From positions 1 to 64,000 of the forward strand of contig NZ_RXLO01000009.1 of the NCBI RefSeq assembly GCF_003958645.1: a stretch of DNA of 64,000 nt, given 5' to 3'. Shown piece after piece: positions 24,723 through 32,375 of the stretch; within the stretch, counting starts at the first letter, position 1; each line of letters opens with the position of its first letter. The translations under genes and the position numbers were made by a program. This DNA comes from Chitinophaga rhizosphaerae (GTDB taxonomy: Bacteria > Bacteroidota > Bacteroidia > Chitinophagales > Chitinophagaceae). The notes beneath the pieces were generated by a model. That model did no database searches and was not told the origin of the DNA. It saw only the letters and a program-made list of their open reading frames with translations.

Positions 24723-25657
24723 AAGATCATAAACTGGATGAACAACATCGACAATATACCCGTCAGCATTACGAGCTTGATCCAGGTGCTGAGCCGGTGA
24801 TAATCCTGCACCGCCCGGGCGCCGAAGACTTTCAGCAAAATCCAGCCCAGTGGGAGGATGATGAGGCAGATGGAATAGAGCGACAGTATGGAAGTGCCGC
24901 TTCCCTGCGCCCAGAGGACAGGTTGCAGGGCGGCCAGCACGCCGATGAGGCTGAACAGGGCACCCGCCACGATCCAGTGCGCCGTGCGCGCTCCCAGTAC
25001 GATGGGCATCGTTCTGCCGCCGTACCGGCGATCGCCCTCGGCGTCTTCCAGGTCTTTCACCAGTTCACGGGCAAAGGAAAGGATGAACGCGAAACCGGTA
25101 TAAAGGATCGTGTAGATCGTCATATAGCGCAGGGTTTCCGGGAAAATGCCGCCCGCATCGCCTTCCACGAGCGCGAGCACGGGAACGGCGGAAGCGGAAA
25201 TCCCCGCCACGAGTACGTTCCCGATAAGAAAACGTTTCTTGAAGAAAGCGGAATAAAAATACAGCAACACGATACAGGCGAAAATACAATACAACGGCGC
25301 CCATCCGCCCAATTGCCAGCTCACCGCGCAACCGAGCCCCGCCGCCAACAAGTTCATCAACACATAGGCTGCCAGTGCCCCGCTCCTGCTGATGCCGCGG
25401 GTAATGAAAACTTTATCGGGCTTGTTGACCGTGTCTATCCCCAAATCGAAATAATCATTGATCACATATCCCGCCGCCGCAACCAGCATGTACGCCGCCG
25501 TGATCATAAAAAAAGCGGCTGCTCCCACTTTGGGTTCCAGTCCCGCCGCTTTCAACAGCGGCACGATTACACAATACTGGAACAACCACTGGGTAAGAAA
25601 GATAATTACGAGGTTCGGCCATCGTATCAACTTGAAAAACAATACACAATACTTCAT
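24719..25657 (-). CDS. UbiA-family prenyltransferase
   Basis: 312 residues with about nine membrane segments. The two aspartate motifs are NDYFD (67-71, in YVINDYFDLGIDTVNKPDK) and KDLEDAEGD (201-209, in FARELVKDLEDAEGD), which bind the Mg-diphosphate. The pattern is nearest the geranylgeranylglycerol-phosphate geranylgeranyltransferase-like group found in Bacteroidota rather than MenA. It heads the operon with the class I synthase-like and DIDDT proteins. Acceptor and prenyl donor are unknown; some UbiA members act as cyclases, so that is possible too. Confidence 0.92.
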   Translation of the reverse strand: MKYCVLFFKLIRWPNLVIIFLTQWLFQYCVIVPLLKAAGLEPKVGAAAFFMITAAYMLVAAAGYVINDYFDLGIDTVNKPDKVFITRGISRSGALAAYVLMNLLAAGLGCAVSWQLGGWAPLYCIFACIVLLYFYSAFFKKRFLIGNVLVAGISASAVPVLALVEGDAGGIFPETLRYMTIYTILYTGFAFILSFARELVKDLEDAEGDRRYGGRTMPIVLGARTAHWIVAGALFSLIGVLAALQPVLWAQGSGTSILSLYSICLIILPLGWILLKVFGARAVQDYHRLSTWIKLVMLTGILSMLFIQFMIL

Positions 25658-26153
25658 GCTACAGGCAATAAGGTTATAGGTCCATTCTACTGATGCTCAC
25701 TGGATATACGCTGTCTGATCTTAGTTGCAGGCGATTACATTCACATCCGGCCCGAAAATTACTCAATCCCAATCATCTATACAACAACCCGGCCGCCGAC
25801 CGGGTTTCCGGTCAAGAAAAATATTTGGCCGTTTGCGGAATATTGCCCCTGTTCGTGTCAAATTAACGCAAACAAAATGTCCGGTTTCCATGCCTATCAA
25901 AACCCGGCAGTAACGACCGTCCTGGTGGTTTTCGGCGGAACCGTTTCATAACGGCCGGACGTTGCCGACCTGTACGACTTCGATAATATGCTGGAACCCC
26001 TCCTGAGCGCCAACCTGCGGCAACCTTCCACATCCGCCGCCACGGCACCATCGAATAGGTAGACGAGATCTACACGACGGATTCTTTCCGCGAAGTGCCT
26101 GACGTTCATTGCTTTGCCACGGAACGATATTTCCATTAACGTAACTTTGAAGG
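25658..26153. other. 496-base divergent gap, perhaps with a decayed gene
   Basis: It separates the UbiA operon from the GNAT gene. From ATG 25878 a plus-strand frame reads MSGFHAYQNPAVTTVLVVFGGTVS and stops, then continues in the same frame PDVADLYDFDNMLEPLLSANLR before further stops. A minus-strand frame (25897-26166) is also open. Neither is convincing; a remnant gene or plain spacer are both possible. Confidence 0.3.
26142..26149 (+). promoter_or_regulatory. -7 element directly before the GNAT gene
   Basis: TAACTTTG fits TAnnTTTG exactly; the ATG at 26154 is only 4 bases later, predicting a leaderless mRNA. A TTTG at 26113-26116 is 25 bases upstream, longer than usual. Confidence 0.55.
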
Positions 26154-26843
26154 ATGCAAAACCCAAGTAACCTGCAAATGCTCGATAACCCCGCGTGGCA
26201 TGCGCTGAATGGCCCGCAGCTCCACCTGGCCAATGTTTCCGGCGGCGGCGCGCGGTATTTACCGGAAGTGGTGCCGTTTGCCGCGGTGGCCCGGCCGGAT
26301 GAAAGTAGTGCGAAGGAACTAAACGGGCTCCTGGTGCCGGGGGACACCTTTTTCCTCATCGGGGAACTGCCGCCCTTGCAGTCCGGGTGGCAGATCAAAC
26401 ATCAACTGCCATGCCTGCAAATGATCAGCGAACGCCCGCTGGAAGCTCCTGATCCTTCCATTCCCCTCCTCGAACTTTCGCCGGAGGCGGCGGCGGAACT
26501 CTACGCCCTCGTACAACTGGTGCAACCCGGCTATTTCATGCCCGAAACCTGGCGCATGGGCCGCTACACCGGTATCCGCGAAAACGGCCAACTGGTGGCC
26601 GTTGCCGGGGAACGCATGCGGCTGGACGGGCTCACCGAGCTGAGCGCCATCTGCACCCACCCCGGCTTTACCGGCCGGGGATATGCCGGCCAGCTGATCG
26701 CCGGGCTCGTGAACCGCCAGCGCGCGGAAGGCAGCACGCCCTTCCTGCATGTGGCCAGCCACAACGAACGGGCGATTCGCCTGTACGAAAAGCTCGGTTT
26801 CAAAACCCGGCGCGAAATCACTTTTCACCTCCTATCGTGTTAA
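26154..26843 (+). CDS. GNAT acetyltransferase
   Basis: 229 residues. The C-terminal half is a GNAT domain of the FR47-like type: GIRENGQLVAVAGERMRLDGLTELSAICTHPGFTGRGYAGQLIAGLV, where HPGFTGRGYAGQLI is the acetyl-CoA-binding Q/RxxGxG/A segment, then FLHVASHNERAIRLYEKLGFKTRREITFHLL. The N-terminal half (residues 1-110) is less conserved. It transfers an acyl group from CoA to an amine; substrate unknown. It lies 93 bases before the peptide/MNIO pair on the same strand, so a tailoring role there is possible but unproved. Confidence 0.9.
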   Translation: MQNPSNLQMLDNPAWHALNGPQLHLANVSGGGARYLPEVVPFAAVARPDESSAKELNGLLVPGDTFFLIGELPPLQSGWQIKHQLPCLQMISERPLEAPDPSIPLLELSPEAAAELYALVQLVQPGYFMPETWRMGRYTGIRENGQLVAVAGERMRLDGLTELSAICTHPGFTGRGYAGQLIAGLVNRQRAEGSTPFLHVASHNERAIRLYEKLGFKTRREITFHLLSC

Positions 26844-26883
26844 TTGTTAAGATATGATGAAGTTGTAACCTTTTCTGGATAAC

Positions 26884-26907
26884 CACCGTTTTACCCTCAT
26901 AACGGTG
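26884..26907 (+). promoter_or_regulatory. Hairpin upstream of the peptide gene
   Basis: CACCGTT (26884-26890) pairs perfectly with AACGGTG (26901-26907), loop 10 bases. No T-run follows, so it is not a normal terminator; it lies 29 bases before the first ATG of the peptide gene and could be an operator or leader structure. A weak TAACC-TTTT box precedes it. Confidence 0.4.
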
Positions 26908-26936
26908 CCGTTGCCTAGTGAAGATGCCACTTCATC

Positions 26937-27125
26937 ATGCTTAAAAAAACACGATTTATGAAATTGCCCAAAGTCCTGATCGGCGCCATCATCGCCGGTA
27001 TCGCCATCCACACCCTGCCTTCCTGCTCCAAAGACAACGACGTGAACCCCAAAGACAAAAAGGAAGCGGAAAAGAAGAAAGAAGAAAATAACCGCTTCCC
27101 CTGTCCTGCCTGCAGCATGGGCTGA
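26937..27125 (+). CDS. Candidate RiPP precursor peptide with lipoprotein-type leader and CPAC core
   Basis: 62 residues from ATG 26937 (or 55 from ATG 26958). It starts with a basic and hydrophobic segment (KLPKVLIGAIIAGIAIHT) ending LPSC, a plausible Bacteroidota lipobox with Cys30, then a charged linker (DKKEAEKKKEENN), and ends NRFPCPACSMG with Cys56 and Cys59. A short Cys-rich C-terminal core next to a DUF692 enzyme is the layout of MNIO-modified RiPPs (methanobactin, TglA, chryseobasin and bufferin precursors). The DUF692 gene starts 24 bases after this stop. The export signal resembles bufferin precursors, which also carry signal peptides. Alternative: a small lipoprotein unrelated to the enzyme. 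Confidence 0.75.
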   Translation: MLKKTRFMKLPKVLIGAIIAGIAIHTLPSCSKDNDVNPKDKKEAEKKKEENNRFPCPACSMG

Positions 27126-27149
27126 TCCTGACCATCCAAACCGAATTAC

Positions 27150-28277
27150 TTGCCCCGTTTACTTTCTACCGTTGCCTGCAACCTGGACCCCCAATTGCTG
27201 GGAGCCTGCCTGCCGCTGTTCGAATCCGGCGAAGCCGACGCCATCGAGTGGAGCTTCGATGCGCTGTACCGCCTCCACGAATTGCCCGAATGGTTTCATG
27301 GATTGATCGGCGCTTTCAGTGAAGGCGACCGCCTCATCGGCCATGGCATTTTCTTTTCGCTGTTTTCCGGGAAATGGCACCCGGAGCAGCAAGCCTGGCT
27401 GAAAGAGCTCTCTTCCATCTGCGACCGCTACCGGTTCGATCACATTACCGAGCATTTCGGGTTCATGACCGGCCAGGATTTCCATCACGGCGCGCCGCTC
27501 AATATTCCGTATACCGCTGCCACGCTACGCATCGGGCAAGACCGGTTGCAACGGATCGCGGAGGCCTGCGGGCGGCCCGTGGGGCTAGAAAATCTCGCGT
27601 TTTCTTATTCTGCGGATGAAGTTCGCCGGCACGGCGACTTCCTCGACAACCTGCTGGCCCCCGTCAATGGTTTTCTCATCCTCGACCTGCACAACGTGTA
27701 CTGCCAGGTGGAAAATTTCGATATCGATTTCGATACCCTCGCGGCCATGTACCCTTTGCACCGCGTTCGGGAAATCCATATTTCCGGCGGCAGCTGGGAA
27801 CCATCGGCAGACGGGTCCCAAAACATCCGCCGCGATACCCATGACGGTGCCGTTCCCGAAAAAGTTTTCCAGTACCTCGAACGTATCATCCCCCAATGCC
27901 CGCATCTCCGGTATGTTGTGATGGAACAACTCGGCGCCGGATTGCAGACGGAAGCGTCTAAATCCGCCTTCCGCGCAGATTTCAGACGGATGGCAGACAT
28001 CGCCGGAACGTGGAACAACCCTGCGTCCGACGAATCCATCCACCCCTTCACCCCACCTGCTTCCCGCCTGCAAAGCGCTCCCGCCGAAGACCCGGACCTT
28101 CATCGACAGCAAACCGAACTGTCTTCCATTCTCGAAAACGCAGCTTCGCTGGAAGATGCGCTCCGTTCGCTGGAAACCTCGTCTCTCGCACAATCCGACT
28201 GGCAGGTAGAGCAATGGTCGCCGTACATGGTAGAAACCGCGATGCGCATCGCCCGGAAATGGATGAAAAAAGATTAG
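27150..28277 (+). CDS. DUF692-family multinuclear non-haem iron oxidative enzyme (MNIO)
   Basis: The frame opens after TGA 27129-27131, and TTG 27150 is the only start that keeps the whole fold ((M)PRLLSTVACNL). 375 residues. The TIM-barrel metal-site segments of the family are present: IGHG (63-66), FDHITEHFGF (97-106), GLENLAF (145-151), LDLHNVY (178-184), REIHISGGSW (208-217), DTHD (229-232) and VMEQLG (257-262). MNIOs use two or three irons to oxidise Cys or Asp in precursor peptides. After about residue 285 there is an 85-residue helical extension (SSILENAASLEDALRSLETSS) that could take the place of the usual separate partner protein. The adjacent peptide with CPAC is the likely substrate. 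Confidence 0.9.
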   Translation: MPRLLSTVACNLDPQLLGACLPLFESGEADAIEWSFDALYRLHELPEWFHGLIGAFSEGDRLIGHGIFFSLFSGKWHPEQQAWLKELSSICDRYRFDHITEHFGFMTGQDFHHGAPLNIPYTAATLRIGQDRLQRIAEACGRPVGLENLAFSYSADEVRRHGDFLDNLLAPVNGFLILDLHNVYCQVENFDIDFDTLAAMYPLHRVREIHISGGSWEPSADGSQNIRRDTHDGAVPEKVFQYLERIIPQCPHLRYVVMEQLGAGLQTEASKSAFRADFRRMADIAGTWNNPASDESIHPFTPPASRLQSAPAEDPDLHRQQTELSSILENAASLEDALRSLETSSLAQSDWQVEQWSPYMVETAMRIARKWMKKD

Positions 28278-28308
28278 ACAATTTCCCGATCCGTAACAGT
28301 TGAACAAG

Positions 28309-28335
28309 AAAAAGCCTCCCGGCAGTGCGGGAGGC
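28309..28335. terminator. Shared terminator between MNIO and kelch genes
   Basis: GCCTCCC (28314-28320) pairs with GGGAGGC (28329-28335). The A-run 28309-28313 gives a T-run on the minus strand, so it works best for the minus-strand gene; on the plus strand only TTAT follows. Confidence 0.75.
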
Positions 28336-28359
28336 TTATCAATATCCGATCACGCGGAA

Positions 28360-29835
28360 CTAATTGCGGAAGCGGAATTCGAAGAACCGGCCCCTGCCCG
28401 TCCAGCCATACACTTTCCCGTCGATTACCCCTACGTGCTGGATGGTAGATGTAATATTTTCCTGGAGCACCATGCGCCAGGGGCTTGCAACGGCAGGATC
28501 GTATTCCCACACACGTTTGTTGATAACGAAATAAGCTTTGCCGTTCAGCGGGAACGAAGGCGTTTTGAATCCGGAAGACTGTCCTGCGTCGGGAATGAGC
28601 GGCAATTCCGTCAACGTACCGCCAGCGCCGTTCGCCGTGAATTTATACACGGATTCTTGTTTGCTGCCGGTCAGCGTTTTCAGCGCCCTTCCGATAATAA
28701 CGTCGTTATTCAATACTACGGCCGCACCGGCAACGATCTGGGCGTAAGGCGCATCCACGGCTTTGGTCCAGGTGTTGGCGGCGGGGTCGTAATTGTAAAT
28801 ATGCTTTTCGCCCAGGCCGCCCGCGGCATAGAATTTATTGCTGACGGAAAATGCGAATCCCATCACAGCATTGTCTTTCGGATACGCCGCGATGGGCTGG
28901 ATGGCATCATTAGACGGGTCGAACGACCACCATTTGCCATGATTACTTTCCGGACTTCCGTTGCCCATGTACACTTTATTTCCCAGAACGGCTGCCGACA
29001 GGAAGCTGATCGATTCAGGCAACTTACCGGTGAGTTCATGCAGTTGCCAACCTTTATCCGCCGCGGCAGGGTCGTATACATTGTAAAAAATACGCTTATC
29101 GTTACCGCCGAGGGCGGTGAAGCCCCAAAACAGTTTTTTGTTGTAAGTGAAAGAAGTCCCGTTCGCGAAGATATTGGCCGGCGCGGTGTTGGGCGGTTCG
29201 GGCAGCAGGTGCCAATCCGCATATTTGCCGGTTGTTGTGACCGTGAAATCCTGCGCGGACGTAAAGGTTTTGCCGCCGCCTTCCACCACGATTTTGTGTT
29301 TGGTAAGGCCGGTATGGTACGGCACTTCGAACCTGATCTGGCTGGTGCTGGAAGAAATCACCATTCCCTCGAGCCCGTTGATCGAAACTTTCGGGGAAAG
29401 CGGGAAATTGACGCCTTTGATCGTGACTTCCGTACCGAAAGGCCCTTCCATCGGAGAAAACTCCGCGATGCCGTCGGGCAGCGGATCTACGGTAAAGGTA
29501 TTTGCGGAAGTGACGGATTTGTTACCGTTTTCCACCTTGATCTTCCCGGAAACCGCGAGGTAAGGCACTTTGAACTTGAGCGTGGTGGCCGTGGCCTGTG
29601 TTACCACCATTTGATCGGGACCGAGGAACAATTTGTTGTCGGGGATGTTGGTGGAAAAATTCTTGCCGGAAACGGTCACTTCCGTGCCGGGAATCCCGTG
29701 TCCGGGCGTGAAACCCGTAATTTCGGGCTGCTTGCTGTTGTTGATGTCGATATCGACTTTGTCCTTCTTTTTGCAGGACATGATGGTGGTCAACATTACA
29801 ATAAACATAAAAAGCAGATGGTTTCGCTTCATCAT
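28360..29835 (-). CDS. IPT/TIG and kelch-repeat lipoprotein
   Basis: Start at ATG 29835 or 29832 (MMKRNHLLFMFIVMLTTIMSCKKK), a lipoprotein signal with Cys at TIMSC. About 491 residues. Two IPT/TIG domains come first (PEITGFTPGHGIPGTEVTVSGKNF and IAEFSPMEGPFGTEVTIKGVNF), each with the immunoglobulin-like GxxGT pattern, then a beta-propeller of kelch-like repeats (KLFWGFTALGG, KVYMGNGSP, KFYAAGGLGEKHIYNYDPAANTW, VYGWTGRGRFFEF). Such proteins sit on the outer surface and bind glycans or proteins. It stands alone, flanked by terminators. Confidence 0.88.
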   Translation of the reverse strand: MMKRNHLLFMFIVMLTTIMSCKKKDKVDIDINNSKQPEITGFTPGHGIPGTEVTVSGKNFSTNIPDNKLFLGPDQMVVTQATATTLKFKVPYLAVSGKIKVENGNKSVTSANTFTVDPLPDGIAEFSPMEGPFGTEVTIKGVNFPLSPKVSINGLEGMVISSSTSQIRFEVPYHTGLTKHKIVVEGGGKTFTSAQDFTVTTTGKYADWHLLPEPPNTAPANIFANGTSFTYNKKLFWGFTALGGNDKRIFYNVYDPAAADKGWQLHELTGKLPESISFLSAAVLGNKVYMGNGSPESNHGKWWSFDPSNDAIQPIAAYPKDNAVMGFAFSVSNKFYAAGGLGEKHIYNYDPAANTWTKAVDAPYAQIVAGAAVVLNNDVIIGRALKTLTGSKQESVYKFTANGAGGTLTELPLIPDAGQSSGFKTPSFPLNGKAYFVINKRVWEYDPAVASPWRMVLQENITSTIQHVGVIDGKVYGWTGRGRFFEFRFRN

Positions 29836-29881
29836 GAGGTTGTTTTTGGGTTTGGGGCGCTCTTCAGTTTTGTCTGCATCT

Positions 29882-29919
29882 GAAAAAAAATAGCAGTCCC
29901 CGTACCCGGGAACTGCTAT
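29882..29919 (-). terminator. Rho-independent terminator of the APH(6)-like kinase gene
   Basis: On the minus strand ATAGCAGT (29919-29912) pairs with ACTGCTAT (29897-29890), followed by a T-run of eight (29890-29883). It lies about 90 bases past the kinase stop. Confidence 0.85.
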
Positions 29920-30011
29920 GCTGCGTTGCAAAATTACATCTTAAAACGGCATTCCGCCAAAAATATTACAACTCGTTATCTGAACTGACAAATGTACATC
30001 CCCAAGTTGCA

Positions 30012-30827
30012 TTACCGGTTCAATTCGGCCATCGCCAGGGTACCGACTGCGAGGTCTGTAGCGGCATCGGGCCCCAAATTATCTTCGATGAACCACACGG
30101 CCGACAGCGCCGCCCAGGCCACGATCCATTCCAGTAAACGCTGCCGTCCGATCCCGGTTTCGCTGCAAACGGTTTGCAGCCGCCGCTGGAACGCTGCAGG
30201 TGCTGAAGCGATGGACAGGTCTGGGTTACAGAAGATATTTGCGAAGTCGAAGGCACGATCGCCATATAGTTTTTTAGGATCGATGGCGAGCCAGCCTTTT
30301 CCATCGAAATCCAGCACGTTTTCGTGATGCAGGTCTCCATGCAGGACGCACTTTTCGATCTCCTCCGTCACCAGGCGGCGCGCGAGTTCCAGGCCATGGG
30401 CAATACTGCCTCCGTACTTATGCCCATGCGCAAACAGGTCCGCGAACCAGCGGTCCATCGTGATCATCCCGTCCGGCGGCGGTTTCGGAACGGCATGCAA
30501 CTGAAGTGCCGTGGCGCAGAGGATTTTGGTGGCGGCATCGTCGGCTCCGTTCATCGACATGGTTTTCAGGTTTCGCGGGCCGGTGGCGCGCTCCATCAGC
30601 AAAGCTTCTCCGTTATGTGCCAGCACTTTTGCAGCACCTTGCCCGTTCCACCATACCATGATTTCGTTCCCGAGTTTCTCATCCTTTTCCACCGCCACTT
30701 TCAACATGGCGGGCAGGCCTCCGTGCAATACCGGCAACAATCGGCTGCTGTGTGTAATGACCGGCTGCCCGTCTTGCTGCAGTTGCCATTGATCCAGATA
30801 TAATTGAAAATCCATATCGCGCTTCAT
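30012..30827 (-). CDS. Aminoglycoside 6-phosphotransferase/hydroxyurea-kinase-like protein
   Basis: 271 residues. Kinase-like marks of the APH(6)/Hur family: LPAMLKVAVEKDEKLGNEI (ATP-binding Lys-Glu), GEALLMERATGPRNL, CVLHGDLHHENVLDFDGKGWLAIDPKKLYGDRAFDFANIFCNP, where HGDLHHEN is the catalytic loop and IDPK the metal site. Members phosphorylate streptomycin or hydroxyurea, but many chromosomal ones act on unknown metabolites. Resistance is therefore only a possibility. An ATG at 30815 (MDF) is an alternative start. Confidence 0.88.
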   Translation of the reverse strand: MKRDMDFQLYLDQWQLQQDGQPVITHSSRLLPVLHGGLPAMLKVAVEKDEKLGNEIMVWWNGQGAAKVLAHNGEALLMERATGPRNLKTMSMNGADDAATKILCATALQLHAVPKPPPDGMITMDRWFADLFAHGHKYGGSIAHGLELARRLVTEEIEKCVLHGDLHHENVLDFDGKGWLAIDPKKLYGDRAFDFANIFCNPDLSIASAPAAFQRRLQTVCSETGIGRQRLLEWIVAWAALSAVWFIEDNLGPDAATDLAVGTLAMAELNR

Positions 30828-30859
30828 TTATGTGTATAAAAACGTAATTTTCCGGTTTT

Positions 30860-31339
30860 TTGATGGAGTCGACACATTCTACGCATATGTCTCACGTTTC
30901 GATGCTGCTATATTATCACAGCGATGTTACCGGCGATGAAACCGCCGAAACCGTACTGGCTTTGCCGGTAGACGCCACGAAAGGATTTTACCGGATAGAC
31001 GGGATCCCTTTCTATGCGCCAGGCCTTGCCTGTGGCGATGTGGTGCAGGCCACGCCCGACAAACCCGGCGCTCCGCTGGTGTTCCGCCGGCTGCTGTCTG
31101 CTTCGGGCCATTCCACCATCCAGGTGTTCGTGATGGACGATGTGAACGATGCCGCCATTCTCCGCGAACTGTTCCAGGACCTCGGCTGCGCAACGGCCAG
31201 CACCGGTTCGGGGTATTTCGTGATGGATGTGCCGGTGCATGTGGACTACGTACCCGTCAAAAAGCAGCTCGACGACTATATGTTGGGCGGCATCCTCGAT
31301 TATGCGGAGCCCTGCATTTCCAATCGTCACCAGTATTGA
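30860..31339 (+). CDS. DUF4265 family protein
   Basis: 159 residues if ATG 30860 is used; later ATGs (30863, 30887) are possible, the last giving MSHVSMLLYYHSD. The core LPVDATKGFYRIDGIPFYAPGLACGDVVQATP followed by FRRLLSASGHSTIQVFV and the C-terminal VDYVPVKKQLDDYMLGGILDYAEPCISN is the DUF4265 pattern. It is usually found near toxin-immunity or stand-alone loci and its function is not known. It converges on the frameshifted pseudogene, whose stop directly follows. Confidence 0.85.
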   Translation: MMESTHSTHMSHVSMLLYYHSDVTGDETAETVLALPVDATKGFYRIDGIPFYAPGLACGDVVQATPDKPGAPLVFRRLLSASGHSTIQVFVMDDVNDAAILRELFQDLGCATASTGSGYFVMDVPVHVDYVPVKKQLDDYMLGGILDYAEPCISNRHQY

Positions 31340-31880
31340 TCATTCCCATCCGTCTTTCATCCAGTACCTGACATTGCTGACCATCCCCGAGCCGATGTGC
31401 CAGGTAAAAACCGTGGCCGACATTTCCTGGCCCACAACACTTCCCATTCCAACTCATTGATTTTCCGGGCGTACCGCCGGGCTCACCCGTTTCGTGTAAA
31501 TGCGTGTTCCATACCAGGCCCTTGTGGTGAGATGCGATTTCCGGCCGGATCGCCGTCGTGGGCAGACATCGTCATGAACCCGAAAACGATTTGTGCCAGC
31601 GCATGCGGATCGAACACGCGGAAGAACGCAGGTGTGAGCAGATCGTAATTCCGCGCGATCACGAACGCATCGTTGCGATACGGTTGAAAGCGGACGGAAT
31701 CGGGCGCGTCCGCGACTTTTTCCGGCATGTTTTCGTATGCGTAATTTTCCCGCTGCGATCCGATGAACCGGTCGATGGTAGCGATCACGGATTTTTCCTG
31801 GAAGCGGGTGCGTTCTGCACGAAAGCCATGTATGGCAGCAGCGCGACCGCCCAACGCAATCTTTTCAAGCAAGCATGATT
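31340..31880 (-). pseudogene. Frameshifted remnant of an exported or enzyme-like protein
   Basis: Protein-like sequence moves through three frames. The 5' part (31483-31872) reads FQEKSVIATIDRFIGSQREN...FGFMTMSAHDGDPAGNRIS; the middle continues in another frame as HHKGLVWNTHLHETGEPGG and PGKSMSWNG; the 3' part continues in the third frame as MGSVVGQEMSATVFTWHIG, SGMVSNVRYWMKDGWE and stops at TGA 31340-31342. At the very 5' end another frame reads MLKRLRWAVALLPYMAFVQNA, like a signal peptide, so a further shift is likely. The joined product of about 180 residues looks real but I cannot name it. Sequencing error is less likely with three shifts. Confidence 0.6.
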
Positions 31881-31955
31881 AACGGGATGCAAAATAAGGG
31901 AATTGGCGGAAGGGAGACCTGTTTTCCGCGGTAGTTGCTGTGTGGATGAACGTGC

Positions 31956-32300
31956 TTAGTGTTCGGACAGTAGTTCCTGCAGTACGATGGCCTGGTTGTG
32001 TTGCTCGTCGCGCGCGCCGTAGAGCAGGGTTACGACTTTGTGTTTATGGATCTCGGGGAGGAGGGATTCTACGGCGCCGGAAGCTTTCAGTTCCGCGCGG
32101 TAGCGTTTTTCGAATTCGGTCCAGTTACCGGCATCATGATGGAACCATTTCCGCAGATCGTTGGAAGGTGCTACCTCTTTCGCCCACAGATCGATGTGCG
32201 CGTTTTCCTTTTTGATGCCGCGGGGCCAGAGGCGGTCTACCAGGATGCGGAAGCCATCGGTTGCGGCCGGCGGCTCGTAAATGCGTTTGGTTTTGATCAT
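31956..32300 (-). CDS. DUF488 family protein
   Basis: ATG 32300 (MIKTKRIYEPPAATDGFRILVDRLWPRGIKKENAHID) gives 114 residues. The RILVDRLWPRGI start, WFHHDAGNWTEFEKRYRAEL and VVTLLYGARDEQHNQA are the DUF488 (YeaO-like) signature. Small soluble protein, function not established. It is divergent from yqgE with 75 bases between the starts. Confidence 0.92.
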   Translation of the reverse strand: MIKTKRIYEPPAATDGFRILVDRLWPRGIKKENAHIDLWAKEVAPSNDLRKWFHHDAGNWTEFEKRYRAELKASGAVESLLPEIHKHKVVTLLYGARDEQHNQAIVLQELLSEH

Positions 32301-32363
32301 ACCTGTAAAACGTTGAGTGCGGTCAAAAGTTTGACGAATAGCGCCGGATGTGCGAAAGCGTCT

Positions 32364-32371
32364 TACCTTTG
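32364..32371 (+). promoter_or_regulatory. -7 element directly before yqgE
   Basis: TACCTTTG fits TAnnTTTG; the ATG at 32376 follows after 4 bases, so the transcript is probably leaderless. Confidence 0.55.
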
Positions 32372-32375
32372 TTGC

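Noticed and set aside
30012..30827. Clinically relevant streptomycin resistance gene
   Set aside because: It is only a family-level match in a chromosomal setting with no mobile element; substrate is unknown.
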